From Purpureocillium takamizusanense (lineage: Eukaryota; Ascomycota; Sordariomycetes; Hypocreales; Ophiocordycipitaceae): DNA of 64,000 bases. The stretch lies in NCBI RefSeq assembly GCF_022605165.1, contig NC_063070.1:1116001-1180000 (forward strand), in the 5' to 3' direction. Shown piece after piece: positions 52,424 to 63,478 of the stretch (position 1 is its first letter; every line of letters begins with the position of its first letter). The notes below the pieces were generated by a model. It was not told the origin of the DNA and searched no databases. It saw only the letters and a program-made list of their open reading frames with translations. A program made the translations under genes and the position numbers.

Positions 52424-54246
52424 CTACCATGACACGCTCCCGCCGCCACCGTCCAAGGGCGCCTCGCCGTCGAACAAAGAGTCGTGGGCGAGCTTGACGA
52501 AGCAGCACTTTGGCAGATTGACGAGCCTCTCGTGAATGTCCCAGCCGTCGAGGGCGGGGTCCAGGGGCAGGAAGCAAAACTCCCACAGCAGCAGGGCGGC
52601 GGTCGTCTTCAACTGGAGGAGAGCCTGCTTCTTGCCAAAGCAGCGCCTGGGGCCGACGGAAAAGGCGAGGGTCGGGCCGGCGTGGGGGTCAAAGGAGCCG
52701 TCGGGGCGCAGCCAGCGGTCGGGGAGGTAGAGCTCGATGTCGTGGTCGGGCCAGGAGGCGGCGGGGGCGGCGTCGAGGGCGGATCCGAGGGCGGGCTCGG
52801 TGAGGGAGGGGCCGGTGAGGGGGATGACGACGTCGGTGCCGCGGGGGATGGGGTAGCCGTGGATGTGGGTGTCGCAGGTGGCGGTGCGGACGATGAGGGT
52901 GGCGACGGAAGCGCAGCGCAGCGTCTCCTCGAGGACGGCGTCGAGGTAGGGGACGGGGGCGGAGGAGAGCTCGGCGAGGGTCGGGGGGCGGCGGTCGCGG
53001 CGGGCGGCGGGGTGGGCGTCTCGCAGGGCGCGGCGGAGGCGGGCCTGGACGTGCTGGTGGCGCGTCATGTGCTTGATCCACCAGGCGAGGACGGCGGCGG
53101 TGGTGTCGTGGCCGGCGAGGAGGTATCCGAGGACCTGGGCCGGTCAGCAAGACACGCACGAGGGCCGATCAGCTGGGTCAGTGCAGGGGTAGTTTGGTGC
53201 ACGAGACTTGCCTCGTCGCGGATGGCTGGAGAGTAGAAATCCGGAGGGCGTCCTGCCCGGCGGGCGGCCATCTTCTCGCGCCAGAGCAGCTGGTGGAGGG
53301 CGCAGTCGGGGACGTGCTTGTCGGCGGCGAGGGTGTCGAGGCAGCGCTCCGTCTGGCGCCTGAGGAGCCGGCGGCGGTGCCAGTGGGCGCGGGCGTGCCT
53401 GGGCTTGAGCAGGGCCAGGCGCTGGGCGAGGGCGGGAAACGGGCTGGCCTGGGCGACGGCAATCATGTCGGGGATGTCGAGGAGGGCCTCGGCCTCGGGG
53501 TCCTCGGGGGCGGGGGGGAAGCGGGCGGGCTCCGCGTCGGCCGGGGCGGAGCGGCGGGCGGCGGCGAGCTCGGCCCTGAGCGACGACCTGGACTCCTCCA
53601 TGCCAAAGGCGACGCTCGAGATCATGTCGAGGGTGGCGAGGTGCAGGTCGCGGCCGGCGGCAAAGGGGCGGCCGGCGGCCTTGTGGCGCTTGGTCCGCCA
53701 CAGCTCGACGAGCAGGGCGGCCTTTTCGTAGACGCGGGGGGCGGCGACCTGTGGACGTCAGCGGCCGGCAGCCAGCGGCCAAGGCGCGACACGGCATACC
53801 TCTTGCAGGAACCACGGCGACATGAGGTCGCGCAGAATCTCGCGGTGCAGGCGGAAGCGCGGGTCGCGCGACTCCATGGTGAAGTGAAAGGCGGGCGCGG
53901 TGAGGCCGACGCACTCGCGGTTGCGGGAGCCGCGGTCGAACTCGCGGGCGCGGCGGGCGCAAATGTCGACGGCGGTGCGGTAGTCGGACACGATGACGGC
54001 CGGCCGGCGAAAGGGGAACAGAAAGGCCTGCGACAGGGGCGCGCCGTGCTCGCGCGGCTGGCTCCAGATCCACTGGCGGCGGTATCGGGCGGAGCGCATG
54101 GCCCCGAGGTCGCCCAGGACGCGCCGGGCCGCCGCGGCATTGTACGGGATGCCGGGCAGGGGCCTCGGGAGGGCGGCGCGGTAGACGGCGAGGGCGACGA
54201 GGGCCGATGCCAGCACGCAGAGGCAGGCCAGGGCGGTCACGGCCAT
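52424..54246 (-). CDS. cytochrome P450 monooxygenase
   Basis: Exons 54246-53800, 53748-53212 and 53134-52424 (564 residues). Intron 1 (51 bp) is GTATGC...CACAG. Intron 2 (77 bp) starts GCAAGT after GAC GAG and ends GGCCCAG, a GC-AG intron; the join gives IRDE|VLGYLLAGHDTTAAVLA. Residues 1-22 form a membrane anchor (MAVTALACLCVLASALVALA). The I-helix AGHDTT, the K-helix ETLR and the heme loop FSVGPRRCFGK (Cys ligand) are intact, so the enzyme should be functional. A C-terminal Gly/Ser tail follows. Spacing to the Dal5-type transporter (divergent, 1.7 kb) could reflect co-regulation, but no biosynthetic core enzyme is present. Substrate unknown. A TATATAT sequence sits about 53 bp upstream of the ATG. 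Confidence 0.92.
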
Positions 54247-54298
54247 GTCGTCGGCGTTGGAGGGCAGACGCCCGGAGGGACGCGATGCCCGCGAGGGG

Positions 54299-54305
54299 TA
54301 TATAT
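54299..54305 (-). promoter_or_regulatory. TATA-type element upstream of the P450
   Basis: ATATATA on the minus strand, 53 bp before the P450 ATG, is the only such element near the start. The short distance implies a short leader. Confidence 0.55.
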
Positions 54306-55346
54306 CGCACATGTGTGCCACAGATACACGGCCCGCATCGCTCGCCAGGCGTGAGTCGCCGACCAGACTGGTGGCCCCCACGATGATGTGCCGCGTCGCG
54401 GGTTGCGATGGAGCTGGCGGCCCGCAGCCTGGCAGCCACGGGGCCGCCCGCCAGTCATTGCTCTGCGGGCATTAGGACAATGGATCTCGGCGTGCGGGTG
54501 CGCTTCAGATCTGCGAGGGCTGATGCAGTGGGAGCGCATAATCAGCACCAACCACGGCGTGGTCGCACCGATGCGGCGGGAGCGCAGAAAGCACAGACAA
54601 TCGCGGGCATGGTCGCACACGCAACCGACGCGGTCCGATCGAGTCTTGTGCGCCGTGTCGCGGCGATGGCGCCGATACGATGCCGTGCGACGCATTGTCC
54701 GGCGGCGTCCAGCCCCGGCGACGTCCAGCCCCGGGGCACTCCACGCAGGGTCCAAGCATCATTGTCAGACAAGCGGATGCGTGCGTGCAGAATCGGGCTG
54801 GTCCGTGTGTTGGCCCGGTGTTGGTCGCGTTGTGTAGCGAGACAAGTGCGCGGTGCAACCGGGACCAACGCATGCAAGTCAATGATGCTGTCAATAGCCC
54901 GCATGGCATTGTGCTGGTCGGCCGCAGCGACTCTATCGCCGACGCGGCCGGCGTCGAGATGCCGCGTGTCCGTCGCACGCTCGACGGCGATGAGGTCGTG
55001 ACGGGCTCGGCAAATGCAGCGTGGCGCTGACCAACAGAGTCTGACCAACAGCCCGTCACGGCCAACGGGGGCAGGGCCGGGACGGCCGTCGTCTGTGACT
55101 GGCCGCTCAACGCAGGCTCGGGTTGGTGAACGCAGAGGTCAAGCAGCGGCTGTCAGATCTCTGCTCGGTGAGGACGGCGAGGACACGCAGCTGCGGCGGA
55201 CATTGTGCGACGCCACGACGGACCAATGCCATACCGAGCTGACATGGCCGTGATGCGGTGACGGCACTCGTGAGGACCGCAGACGATGTCAAGGACTCCA
55301 GACGGGCCAGCTGCCCATGGAGCAAGGAATGTCGGTTCGGCGCCGT

Positions 55347-55382
55347 GCCGGGACGCCTGCCGGGACGCCTGCCGGGACGCCT
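55347..55382. repeat. 12-bp tandem repeat, three exact copies
   Basis: GCCGGGACGCCT three times in a row, followed by GCC. A short simple repeat in the P450/MFS promoter interval. Confidence 0.8.
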
Positions 55383-55987
55383 GCCGACCGCCGAGTTAGC
55401 GTCGATCCAGACGGCAACGCATGGCCAGGTACTGACCGCCAACTGAGTGCCCGTCTCAGGCGAGCCGACCCGTCGGCCGAGTCAGACACCAGATCAGATC
55501 GTGCGCGGTTGACGCCCACGTGCGTGACGTGACTGACGCCGTCGCAGATTGCGTTTGCGGCCACGTGGCGGGCCGGCCTTTCGGACGCTGGGCAGTCGCT
55601 GAGCAAGGACGGCACGGAGCCAAAAACGCATTGTCGAACGCGACGTGCCTGGACATTGTGGTGTTGTGGCTGAGGGACGGGCCGGAGATGCAAAGTCAGG
55701 GCGGAGTCGCAGCCACAGCGGCGTACTTGTACCAGCGGGTCCACCAATTGCAGAGCTGGGTCGACGCTTCATGTCCGAGCATCGGGCAGCGTGCCATCGC
55801 CTCAAAAGCTCACGCTCAAGCTCAAGCTTCAAGGTGGCATGCAACTGCGTGATGCCCCGGATCTGACTGCGACGAGTTACACCCGAGGGCGATCCGCGGA
55901 CGCTGCCGAGGACGCTGCCGAGTGTAACCTGCCAGCACCCCGCATGTCTGCACGTCTGCCGCAACGCAACGCAGCGTCAAACCTTCA

Positions 55988-57922
55988 ATGTCGAGACTCG
56001 TCACCACACTGTCAGGCGCGGGCATGGCGCTCCGGAACCTGTTTTCGACGGGCGCGTCGTACCGACTGCTGCCCCAGGACGCTGCCCAGGATGCTGAACA
56101 GGACGCTTCCCAGGCTGCCCAGGCTGCCCAGGACCCTGACGGGCCGCACCACACACCACACGACATGCAGTGCGACAGACACGGCAGGCCTACGGACGGC
56201 GGGCACGACGGGCGAGACAGGCGCGATGCGGCGGCGCTGATGCTCATCAGGCTGGGCCGCTCGCCGGACGAGCGCGTCACCGTGTCGGCGGCCGACGACG
56301 CGCGCATCCTCCGGCGCATCGACGTGGCGCTGCTGCCGCTCATGCTGTCCGTCTACTTCCTCCAGGCGCTCGACAAGGCGACGCTGTCGTACGCGTCCAT
56401 CTTTGGCCTCATCGACGACACGCACCTCGTGGGCGACCAGTTCTCGTGGCTCGGCAGCATCGTGTCGGTGGCGCAGCTGGCCATGCAGCTGCCCATCGCG
56501 CTCGCCCTCGTCAAGCTGCCCATCGGCAAGTTCACGAGCGCCATGGTGCTGCTGTGGGGGCTCACGCTGGCGGGCATGGCGTGGGCGCGCGACTTTGGCC
56601 AGCTCATGGCCGCGCGCTTCCTGCTCGGCGCCTTCGAGGCGAGCGTCGGGCCGAGCTTCGTGGCCATTACGCAGATGTGGTGGAGGAGGAGGTACCCGTC
56701 TGCCCCCCCTTCTGCTACGGACGGCACACTGACTCGAGCAGGGAGCAGACGCTGCGGATCGGCTCGTGGTACTGCATGAACGGGCTTACCTGGGTCGTGA
56801 GTGCGTCGCACCGAGCGGCGGGCAGTGCTGACGGGCCCAGGTCGGCAGCCTCTTGACGTACGGGCTCGCGAGCATCGAGTCGCACATGCGGCCGTACCAG
56901 GTGCGTCCTCCTCTGCCTGCAATCCCCTGTCTCTGGCTGACCAGCAGATCATCTTCCTCTTCTTCGGCGTCGTCACCGTCGCCGTCGCCGGGGCCATGTT
57001 CCTGTGGATGCCCGACTCGCCGACCGAGGCGCGGTTCCTCAGCGACGACGACAAGGTGCTCGCGATCGAACGCCTGCGCGACAACCAGATGGGCGTCATG
57101 TCGCGGGAATGGCGGCGCGCGCACTTTGTCGAGGCGCTGCGCGACGCCAAGACGTGGCTGTGGTTCGCCACCGTCTTTTGCATCTCGGTGCCGTCCAACG
57201 GCATCTCGACGTTTGGCCCGCTCATCATCCAGTCGTTTGTGTCGGACCCCTTCCGCACCATGCTCTTCAACGTGCCCGTCGGCGTGTCGCACGTCGTCGC
57301 CGTCTCCGCGAGCGCGTACGTGGCCATGAGGTGGAAGCGCAAGGGGCCCGTCATCGCGCTGCTGTGCGTGCCGCCGATGGTCGGGCTGGCCGTACTGCTG
57401 CGCTACCCCCACGACGCGGCGCACCGCGGCGTCCTGCTGGCGGGCTACTTTTGCCTGTCGACGTTTACCGGGATCAGTGAGCCGTCCCGTCGCCTGCCTG
57501 CCTGCCTTGTCTCTGCTGACGGCCCAGCGCCCCTGATATACTCGTGGTCGGCCCAGAACACGGCCGGCGACACCAAGCGCAAGACGACGTCGGCGCTCGT
57601 CTTCATCGGCTCGTCGGCGGGCAACATTGTCGGCCCGCTGCTCTTCACGCCCGACGAGGCGCCGGCGTACTCGCGCGGCATCCGCGCCAACCTGGCCCTC
57701 TTCGCCGCCGTCGTGGCCCTGGTCGGCCTCACGTCGCTGCACCTGCGGCGGCTCAACCGCGCGCACGGCCGCCGGCGGGTGGCGCTGGGCAAGAGCGCCG
57801 ACGTGGCGGACCCGAGCCTCGAGACGGCCGCGGACGCGGAGCGCATGGGCGGGCCCAAGGGGGCCAAGGCGTTTGCGGACGCGACGGACCTGGAGAATGA
57901 AGACTTTGTGTTTGTGTATTGA
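55988..57922 (+). CDS. MFS transporter of the Dal5/allantoate permease (ACS) type
   Basis: Exons 55988-56691, 56742-56796, 56841-56900, 56948-57476 and 57528-57922 (580 residues). Introns are 50, 44, 47 and 51 bp, all GT-AG. The exon 4 acceptor is a CAGCAG tandem (NAGNAG); the second AG gives HMRPYQ|IIFLFFGVVT, the first would add one Gln. The last intron is stop-free and a multiple of three. N-terminal residues 1-90: hydrophilic with QDA/AQA repeats. The core has LLPLMLSVYFLQALDKATLS (first helix and the family DKATLSYA motif), LVKLPIGKFTSAMVLLWGLT and the late KRKTTSALVFIGSSAGNIVG, all typical of anion:cation symporters (Dal5, Tna1, vitamin or organic-acid permeases). Plasma-membrane uptake of an organic anion or nitrogen compound is likely; the substrate is not predicted. 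Confidence 0.92.
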
Positions 57923-58198
57923 GCACGTGTGTGCAGTAGAACTGCTCGACGTCCACCAAGGCGCAGACGGCGGCAGACGTAGGCGCTGCAGACGCAGCAC
58001 AAGTAGACTGTAAATTACTAGTGACTACAGGGCAGATGTCGAAGTCCGCGCACGGCCAGCGCAGCAGCACCCCGCGTCTAGCTGCACCGCCTCTCGACGA
58101 CGCAGCTTGTTGACCTGCCCCTCATCTCCCACGTCAACCACGCAGCGTCTAGCGACCTCCTATAGCATCAAGCACGTCGGACGCATCAATCTGTGACA

Positions 58199-59456
58199 AT
58201 GGGTGAAGGCTTCCGATCGGTTGCCTACTTTGTCAACTGGTAAAGCACCTGTCCAGACACTCGACGTCGGCTGACCGGCAGGGCCATCTACGCTCGCAAG
58301 CACCGCCCGCAGGACCTGCCCGTCGAGAACCTGACGCATGTGCTCTACGCGTTTGCCAATGTGCGCGAGAGCGGCGAAGTGTACGGCCCGTACGGCCCCC
58401 CACGACCCGACGACGAGTCGCTGACGGTGCAGGTTCCTCACCGACACGTGGGCCGACACCGACATCCACTGGGAGGGCGACTCGTGGAACGACCCCGGCA
58501 CCAACCTGTACGGGTGCCTCAAGCAGCTGAACCTGCTCAAGCGGCGCAACCGCAACCTCAAGGTGCTGCTGTCCATCGGCGGCTGGACGTACAGCGCCAA
58601 CTTCAAGGGCCCCGCGGGCCGCGCCGAGGGCCGCGCCGCGTTTGCCAGCTCGAGCGTCGCGCTGCTCAAGGACCTCGGCTTCGACGGGCTCGACATTGAC
58701 TGGGAGTACCCGCAGAACGCCGACGAGGCGCGCGACTTTGTCGAGCTGCTGGCCGCCGTCCGCGGGGAGCTCGACGCGTACGCGCAGCGGCTGGGCGGCG
58801 ATGCGCGCTTCGAGCTGACGGTGGCGTGCCCCGCGGGCCCGCAAAACTACGAGCGCCTCGACGTGCCGGGCATGGACCGGCACCTCGACTTCTGGAACCT
58901 CATGGCGTACGACTACGCGGGCTCGTGGGACCAGGTGAGCGGGCACCAGGCGAACCTGTACGCGGACGCGGGCAACCCGGGGTGCACGCCCTTTTCGACC
59001 GCGGCGGCCGTCGACTTCTACACGGGGCGGGGCGTCGCGGCGGACAAGATTGTGCTCGGCATGCCGCTGTACGGGCGGGCGTTTGAGGACACGGACGGGC
59101 CGGGGCGGCCGTACCAGGGGGTCGGCGACGGCACGTGGGAGCGCGGCGTCTACGACTACAAGGCGCTGCCGCTCGAGGGGGCGAGCGAGGCCTACGACGA
59201 GGCGGCGGCGGCGAGCTACTGCTACGGCGGGCGGACGCTCGTCAGCTACGACACGCCGCGGGCGACGCGGGCCAAGGCCGACTTCATCAAGCAGCGGGGG
59301 CTCGGCGGGGCCATGTGGTGGGAGAGCAGCGCGGACAAGGCGGACGAGAGCCTCATCGGCACGGCGGTGCAGTGCCTGGGGGGGCTGCAGCGGCGGGACA
59401 ATTGCATCACGTACCCGGACAGCAAGTACGACAACCTGAGGGGGGTTGAGTGCTAA
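58199..59456 (+). CDS. GH18 chitinase, no signal peptide
   Basis: Exons 58199-58239, 58282-58380 and 58433-59456 (387 residues). Introns are 42 bp (GTAAAG...GGCAG) and 52 bp (GTACGG...TGCAG). The joins give [16 protein letters not shown] and [15 protein letters not shown]. Glycoside hydrolase family 18 motifs: SIGGWTYS (about 94-101) and the catalytic [10 protein letters not shown] at 131-140, with Glu 138 the acid/base. Later family elements are [19 protein letters not shown] and [11 protein letters not shown]. The protein starts directly in the barrel ([14 protein letters not shown]) with no signal peptide, chitin-binding module or Ser/Thr linker. This suggests an intracellular or non-classically exported enzyme of the subgroup V/A type used in cell-wall turnover or autolysis. 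All catalytic residues are present. Confidence 0.94.
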
Positions 59457-59722
59457 CTTGCGAGCACAAAGTAACTACAACCTTTCCATTGAGGGCCGAA
59501 TGGCACTGGGAATGCCTGATTTGGCAATTGGTGCACAAAAGTACGCTGCACAGTCTAGTCGTGCAATGATTCAGTGGACCCCACGTGACTCCAATGGCTG
59601 CACGCAGAGCCCGCAAAAAAATTCAGCAGGCGAAATTTCGAGCCAGAGGAATCTCGAGCGAATGCGAATTGAGCCTCGAGCACTCGACCGACACGCCCGA
59701 CCGACATACCTGCTCAGGCACC
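59457..59722. promoter_or_regulatory. NOP58 promoter: CACGTGAC site and palindromic CGAAATTTCG
   Basis: CACGTGAC at 59582-59589 (E-box of Cbf1 type) and the perfect palindrome CGAAATTTCG at 59631-59640 lie 141 and 92 bp before the NOP58 ATG. The first also occurs in the eS31/eS26 promoter, and the palindrome core GAAATTTCG recurs there, so the sites may belong to a ribosome-gene regulon. Inference, not shown experimentally. Confidence 0.5.
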
Positions 59723-61333
59723 ATGTCGCACATCGACTACGCCCTCTTCGAGGCCCCCGTCGGCTATGCCGTCTTCAAGGTGGTGCACCAGGCGGACGCG
59801 GTCGGCCTCAAGTTGAAGGAGGTGCAGGAGGCCGCGACGGACCTGGCGCGGTTCGGCAAGATGCTCAAGCTGGTCAACTTTACGCCGTTTGAGTAAGTGG
59901 AATGGACGGCTGCCCCGAGGAGATGACGGCTGACCAGGCAGTGGCCACGCGGACGCGATCCACAACATCAACGAGGTGTCCGAGGGCATGTGCACCGACT
60001 TCCTCAGGTCGGTGCTGGAGCTCAACCTGCCCAAGACGAGCGGCAAGAAGAGCAAGGTGGTGCTGGGGGTGACGGACCGCAACCTGGCGGGGGCCATCAA
60101 GGGCGAGTTCCCGGGGCTCGAGTGCGAGACGGGCGACACGAACCAGGTGGTGGCGGACGTGATGCGGGGGATCCGGCTGCACGCGGAGAAGCTCATCGAG
60201 GGCCTCAACGCGGGGGACATTGAGAAGGCGTGCCTGGGCATGGCGCACGCGTACTCGCGGGCCAAGGTCAAGTTCAGCGCGACGCGCAACGACAACCACA
60301 TCATCCAGGCGAGCGCCATCATCGACACGCAGGACAAGAGCCTCAACCAGTTCCTGATGCGGGTGCGCGAGTGGTACGGCTGGCACTTCCCCGAGCTGGT
60401 CAAGATTGTGTCGGACAACCTGACGTACGCCAAGCTGGTGCTGGCGATTGGCAACAAGAAGACGCTGACGGACGAGCGGCTGCACGACCTGGCGGCCATT
60501 GTGGGCGGCGAGGACGGCAACAAGGCGCAGGCCATCATCGACGCGGCCAAGGTGTCCATGGGCACCGACGTGTCCGACGAGGACATGCAAATCATGCTCG
60601 GCCTGACGCGCAACGTGGTGCGCCAGGCCGACGCCCGCGGCCAGACGTCGGCCTACCTGCAGCAAAAGATGAGCAGCGTCGCGCCCAACCTGCAGGCCCT
60701 CATCGGCACCACCGTCGGCGCCCGCCTCATCTCGCAGGCCGGCTCGCTCAACAACCTGGCCAAGGCCCCCGCCTCGACCCTGCAGATCATGGGCGCCGAA
60801 AAGGCCCTCTTCCGCGCCCTCAAGAGCAAGAGCAACACCCCCAAGTACGGCATCATCTACCACAGCAGCTTCATCGGCAAGGCCTCGCCCCGCGACAAGG
60901 GCCGCATCTCGCGCTACGTCGCCAACAAGTGCAGCATGGCCTGCCGCATCGACAACTTTTCCATGGAGCCCTCGACCCGCTTCGGCGAGGCCTTTAAGGA
61001 GCAGGTCAACGACCGCCTCGAGTTTTACGCCACCGGCAAGAAGCCGCTCAAGAACGCAGACGTCATGGTATGCTCCTCGCATCACGCTCTTTTCCTCGTT
61101 GACACGCCGCTAACCCCTCGCAGAAGGCCACCATGGCGTCGCTCGGCCAGGACGAGGACATGGCCGACGCCCTCGACGCCGACGCCGAGCCGGCCGCCGA
61201 GAGCAAGGGCAAGGACAAGAAGGACAAGAAGGACAAGAAAGACAAGAAGGACAAGAAGCGCAAGCGCGAAGAGGCGGCGTCGCCCGTCAAGTCCGAAAAG
61301 AAGAAGCGCAAGTCCAAGGCCGCGGACGAGTAG
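59723..61333 (+). CDS. NOP58: NOP58, core protein of box C/D snoRNPs
   Basis: Scaffold of box C/D small nucleolar RNPs with Nop56, Snu13 and fibrillarin, guiding 2'-O-methylation and pre-rRNA processing in the nucleolus. Exons 59723-59892, 59942-61067 and 61124-61333 (501 residues). Introns are 49 bp (GTAAGT...GGCAG) and 56 bp (GTATGC...CGCAG). The joins give FTPFD|GHADAIHNINE and NADVM|KATMASLGQ. NOP5NT at 1-65 (MSHIDYALFEAPVGYAVFKV); NOSIC at about 155-210 (IIQASAIIDTQDKSLNQFLM); Nop domain at about 245-395 (KMSSVAPNLQALIGTTVGAR; STLQIMGAEKALFRALK), including the SSFIGKASPRDKGRISRYVA segment. The C terminus is a Lys-Asp-Lys-Lys repeat (about 455-475) then KRKREEAASP, the usual nucleolar-localising tail. 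Length is near that of yeast Nop58. Confidence 0.96.
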
Positions 61334-61355
61334 GCCGAGGTCACGGCGACGCGCC

Positions 61356-61855
61356 TGCAAACGTGCTTGGGTCTGCGCTGATTGGGTTTGGAGTTGGTCT
61401 GGCTGGCGTTATGGCATGTTTTGGGCCAGCCATGGCATCACGTGTACATTCAGATACCGCATCAATCTGCATCACTGTCCGCGTCTCTACGGTATCGTGA
61501 CGCATGCAAACGTGCCTGGGTCTGCGCTGCTTGGGTTTGGCATAATTTGGCAATGGGCGCGTGTACATTCAGACACTGCGTCAGTCTGCACCATTTCACT
61601 GTCCCCGTAGTGTCCATGCAAACATGCCTGGGTCTGCGCTGACCGGGTCTGGAGCTGGTCTGGCTGCGTCATGTCATGGGCACGTGTACGTTCCGATACT
61701 GCATGAATCTGCTCACTTCAGTCCCACGTGTCTACGGCATCGTGCCGACGCATGCAAACGTGCGTGGGTTTGCGCTGCTTGGGTTTGGCATACTTTGGCA
61801 TGGGCGCGTGTACATTCAGACACTGCATCAATCTGCATCACTTCACTGGCGTTCA
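61356..61855. repeat. intergenic minisatellite, four diverged units, periods 149/112/136 bp
   Basis: Units start at 61356, 61505, 61617 and 61753 with TGCAAACGTGCNTGGGTCTG followed by CGCTG. Each then has a GGGTTTGG/GGGTCTGG element, most have a CGTGTACATTCAGA block (61441, 61559, 61684, 61806), then CTGCATCAATCTGCATCACT and often GTCTCTACGGTATCGTG. The units differ by substitutions and indels. They lie just past the NOP58 stop, in the convergent 3' space with eS31. No coding potential is supported. Confidence 0.85.
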
Positions 61856-61975
61856 CCAAATCGTGCAATCACACGGCAGACGTGCAGATAGTCACATTCA
61901 TCAAAATGGCCCAGCATCCTTGCATTGCCTATGCTACAACGCCACCCAAGACCCAACTCCCATCCGTCCTCCAGC

Positions 61976-62584
<609 letters not shown>

Positions 62585-62590
62585 CTCGAC

Positions 62591-62885
62591 AATAGACTAT
62601 TGCCGTCCTAAGCAATCCTCAGATGTTGCGGGTGGTGAGAGAGGCTTCGGCCTTGGTGGCGGGCGGCCTAGAAATTTCGCCTTCTCTCGGGCGGGTCCAC
62701 GTGACCTAGGGTTCCGCGTCGGCCCTGCCCTGTCGAAATTCGCGTGCCGTGGGGCGCCCGCGAGCCAACGAGCGCGCTCCGCCGGCCTCCACACGCTGCC
62801 TCTTTTTCAGCGTCAATCGTCGCAGCCCCTCGACCTTTTTTCCCCCGACGTGCCTCGCATCGACAACGCAACAGACACCGCCAAA
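62591..62885. promoter_or_regulatory. divergent promoter of ubiquitin-eS31 and eS26
   Basis: Short shared promoter. CACGTGAC at 62698-62705 abuts CTAGGGTT (telobox-like) at 62706-62713: a Cbf1-type E-box directly joined to a Tbf1-type site. GAAATTTCGC at 62671-62680 and TCGAAATTCGCG at 62733-62744 flank this pair. In Candida albicans, Tbf1 and Cbf1 are known regulators of ribosomal-protein promoters; finding both elements here is sequence-based, their use is inferred. Confidence 0.6.
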
Positions 62886-63478
62886 ATGGTCAAGAAGAGA
62901 AAGAACAAGTACGTGCCCGATCCCGCAACCCGCGTGCACCAGCGCTGACATGTCCCAGCGGCCGCAACAAGAAGGGCCGCGGCCACGTCAAGCCCATCCG
63001 CTGCAGCAACTGCTCGCGATGCACGCCCAAGGACAAGGCCATCAAGCGCTTCACCATCCGCAACATGGTCGAGTCTGCTGCCATTCGTACGTCCCCCTTC
63101 TGTCTGTCGATGCCGACCCTGCTGACCACCGCCCAGGTGACATCTCGGATGCCTCCGTCTTCTCGGAGTACACCGTCCCCAAGATGTACCTGAAGCTGCA
63201 GTACTGCGTCTCTTGCGCCATCCACGGCAAGATTGTCCGGTACGTTGTCCCCCGCGACAACTGCGCCCCCGGCGCATGTGCTTCAGATGAGCCTTGGTCG
63301 TGCCATGGACGCCCCCATGCCACAATCTCGATCGTCGAAGCGGTACGTCCCCAGGACCGTGTGCTGACCGGGATGCAGTGTCCGCTCGCGCGTCGGCCGC
63401 CGCAACCGCGCGCCCCCGCCCCGCGTCCGCTACAACAAGGACGGCAAGAAGATTACGCCCACGGTGGCCAAGGCCTAG
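62886..63478 (+). CDS. RPS26: 40S ribosomal protein eS26
   Basis: Component of the small ribosomal subunit near the mRNA exit channel. Exons 62886-62908, 62959-63086, 63137-63239 and 63379-63478 (117 residues). Introns are 50, 50 and 139 bp, all GT-AG with CTGAC-type branch points. The start is MVKKRKNN, with a 23-nt first exon after CAAAATGG. Family blocks: [81 protein letters not shown], and the C terminus [16 protein letters not shown]. Cys pairs (CSNC, CVSC) form the zinc site. I looked for a snoRNA in the long third intron and found only a weak AGATGAG, not a convincing C/D pair. Intact and highly conserved. Confidence 0.97.

Larger units (their letters stand above)
54247..55987. other. 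divergent promoter region; 12-bp tandem repeat
   Basis: 1.7 kb between the P450 (-) and the MFS gene (+). TATATAT at 54299-54305 is the P450 TATA candidate. Three exact copies of GCCGGGACGCCT occupy 55347-55382. No gene is supported on either strand. Confidence 0.5.

Noticed and set aside
63240..63378. Possible box C/D snoRNA in the third eS26 intron
   Set aside because: Only AGATGAG and a CTGA that is the branch point; no proper RUGAUGA/CUGA pair with a closing stem.
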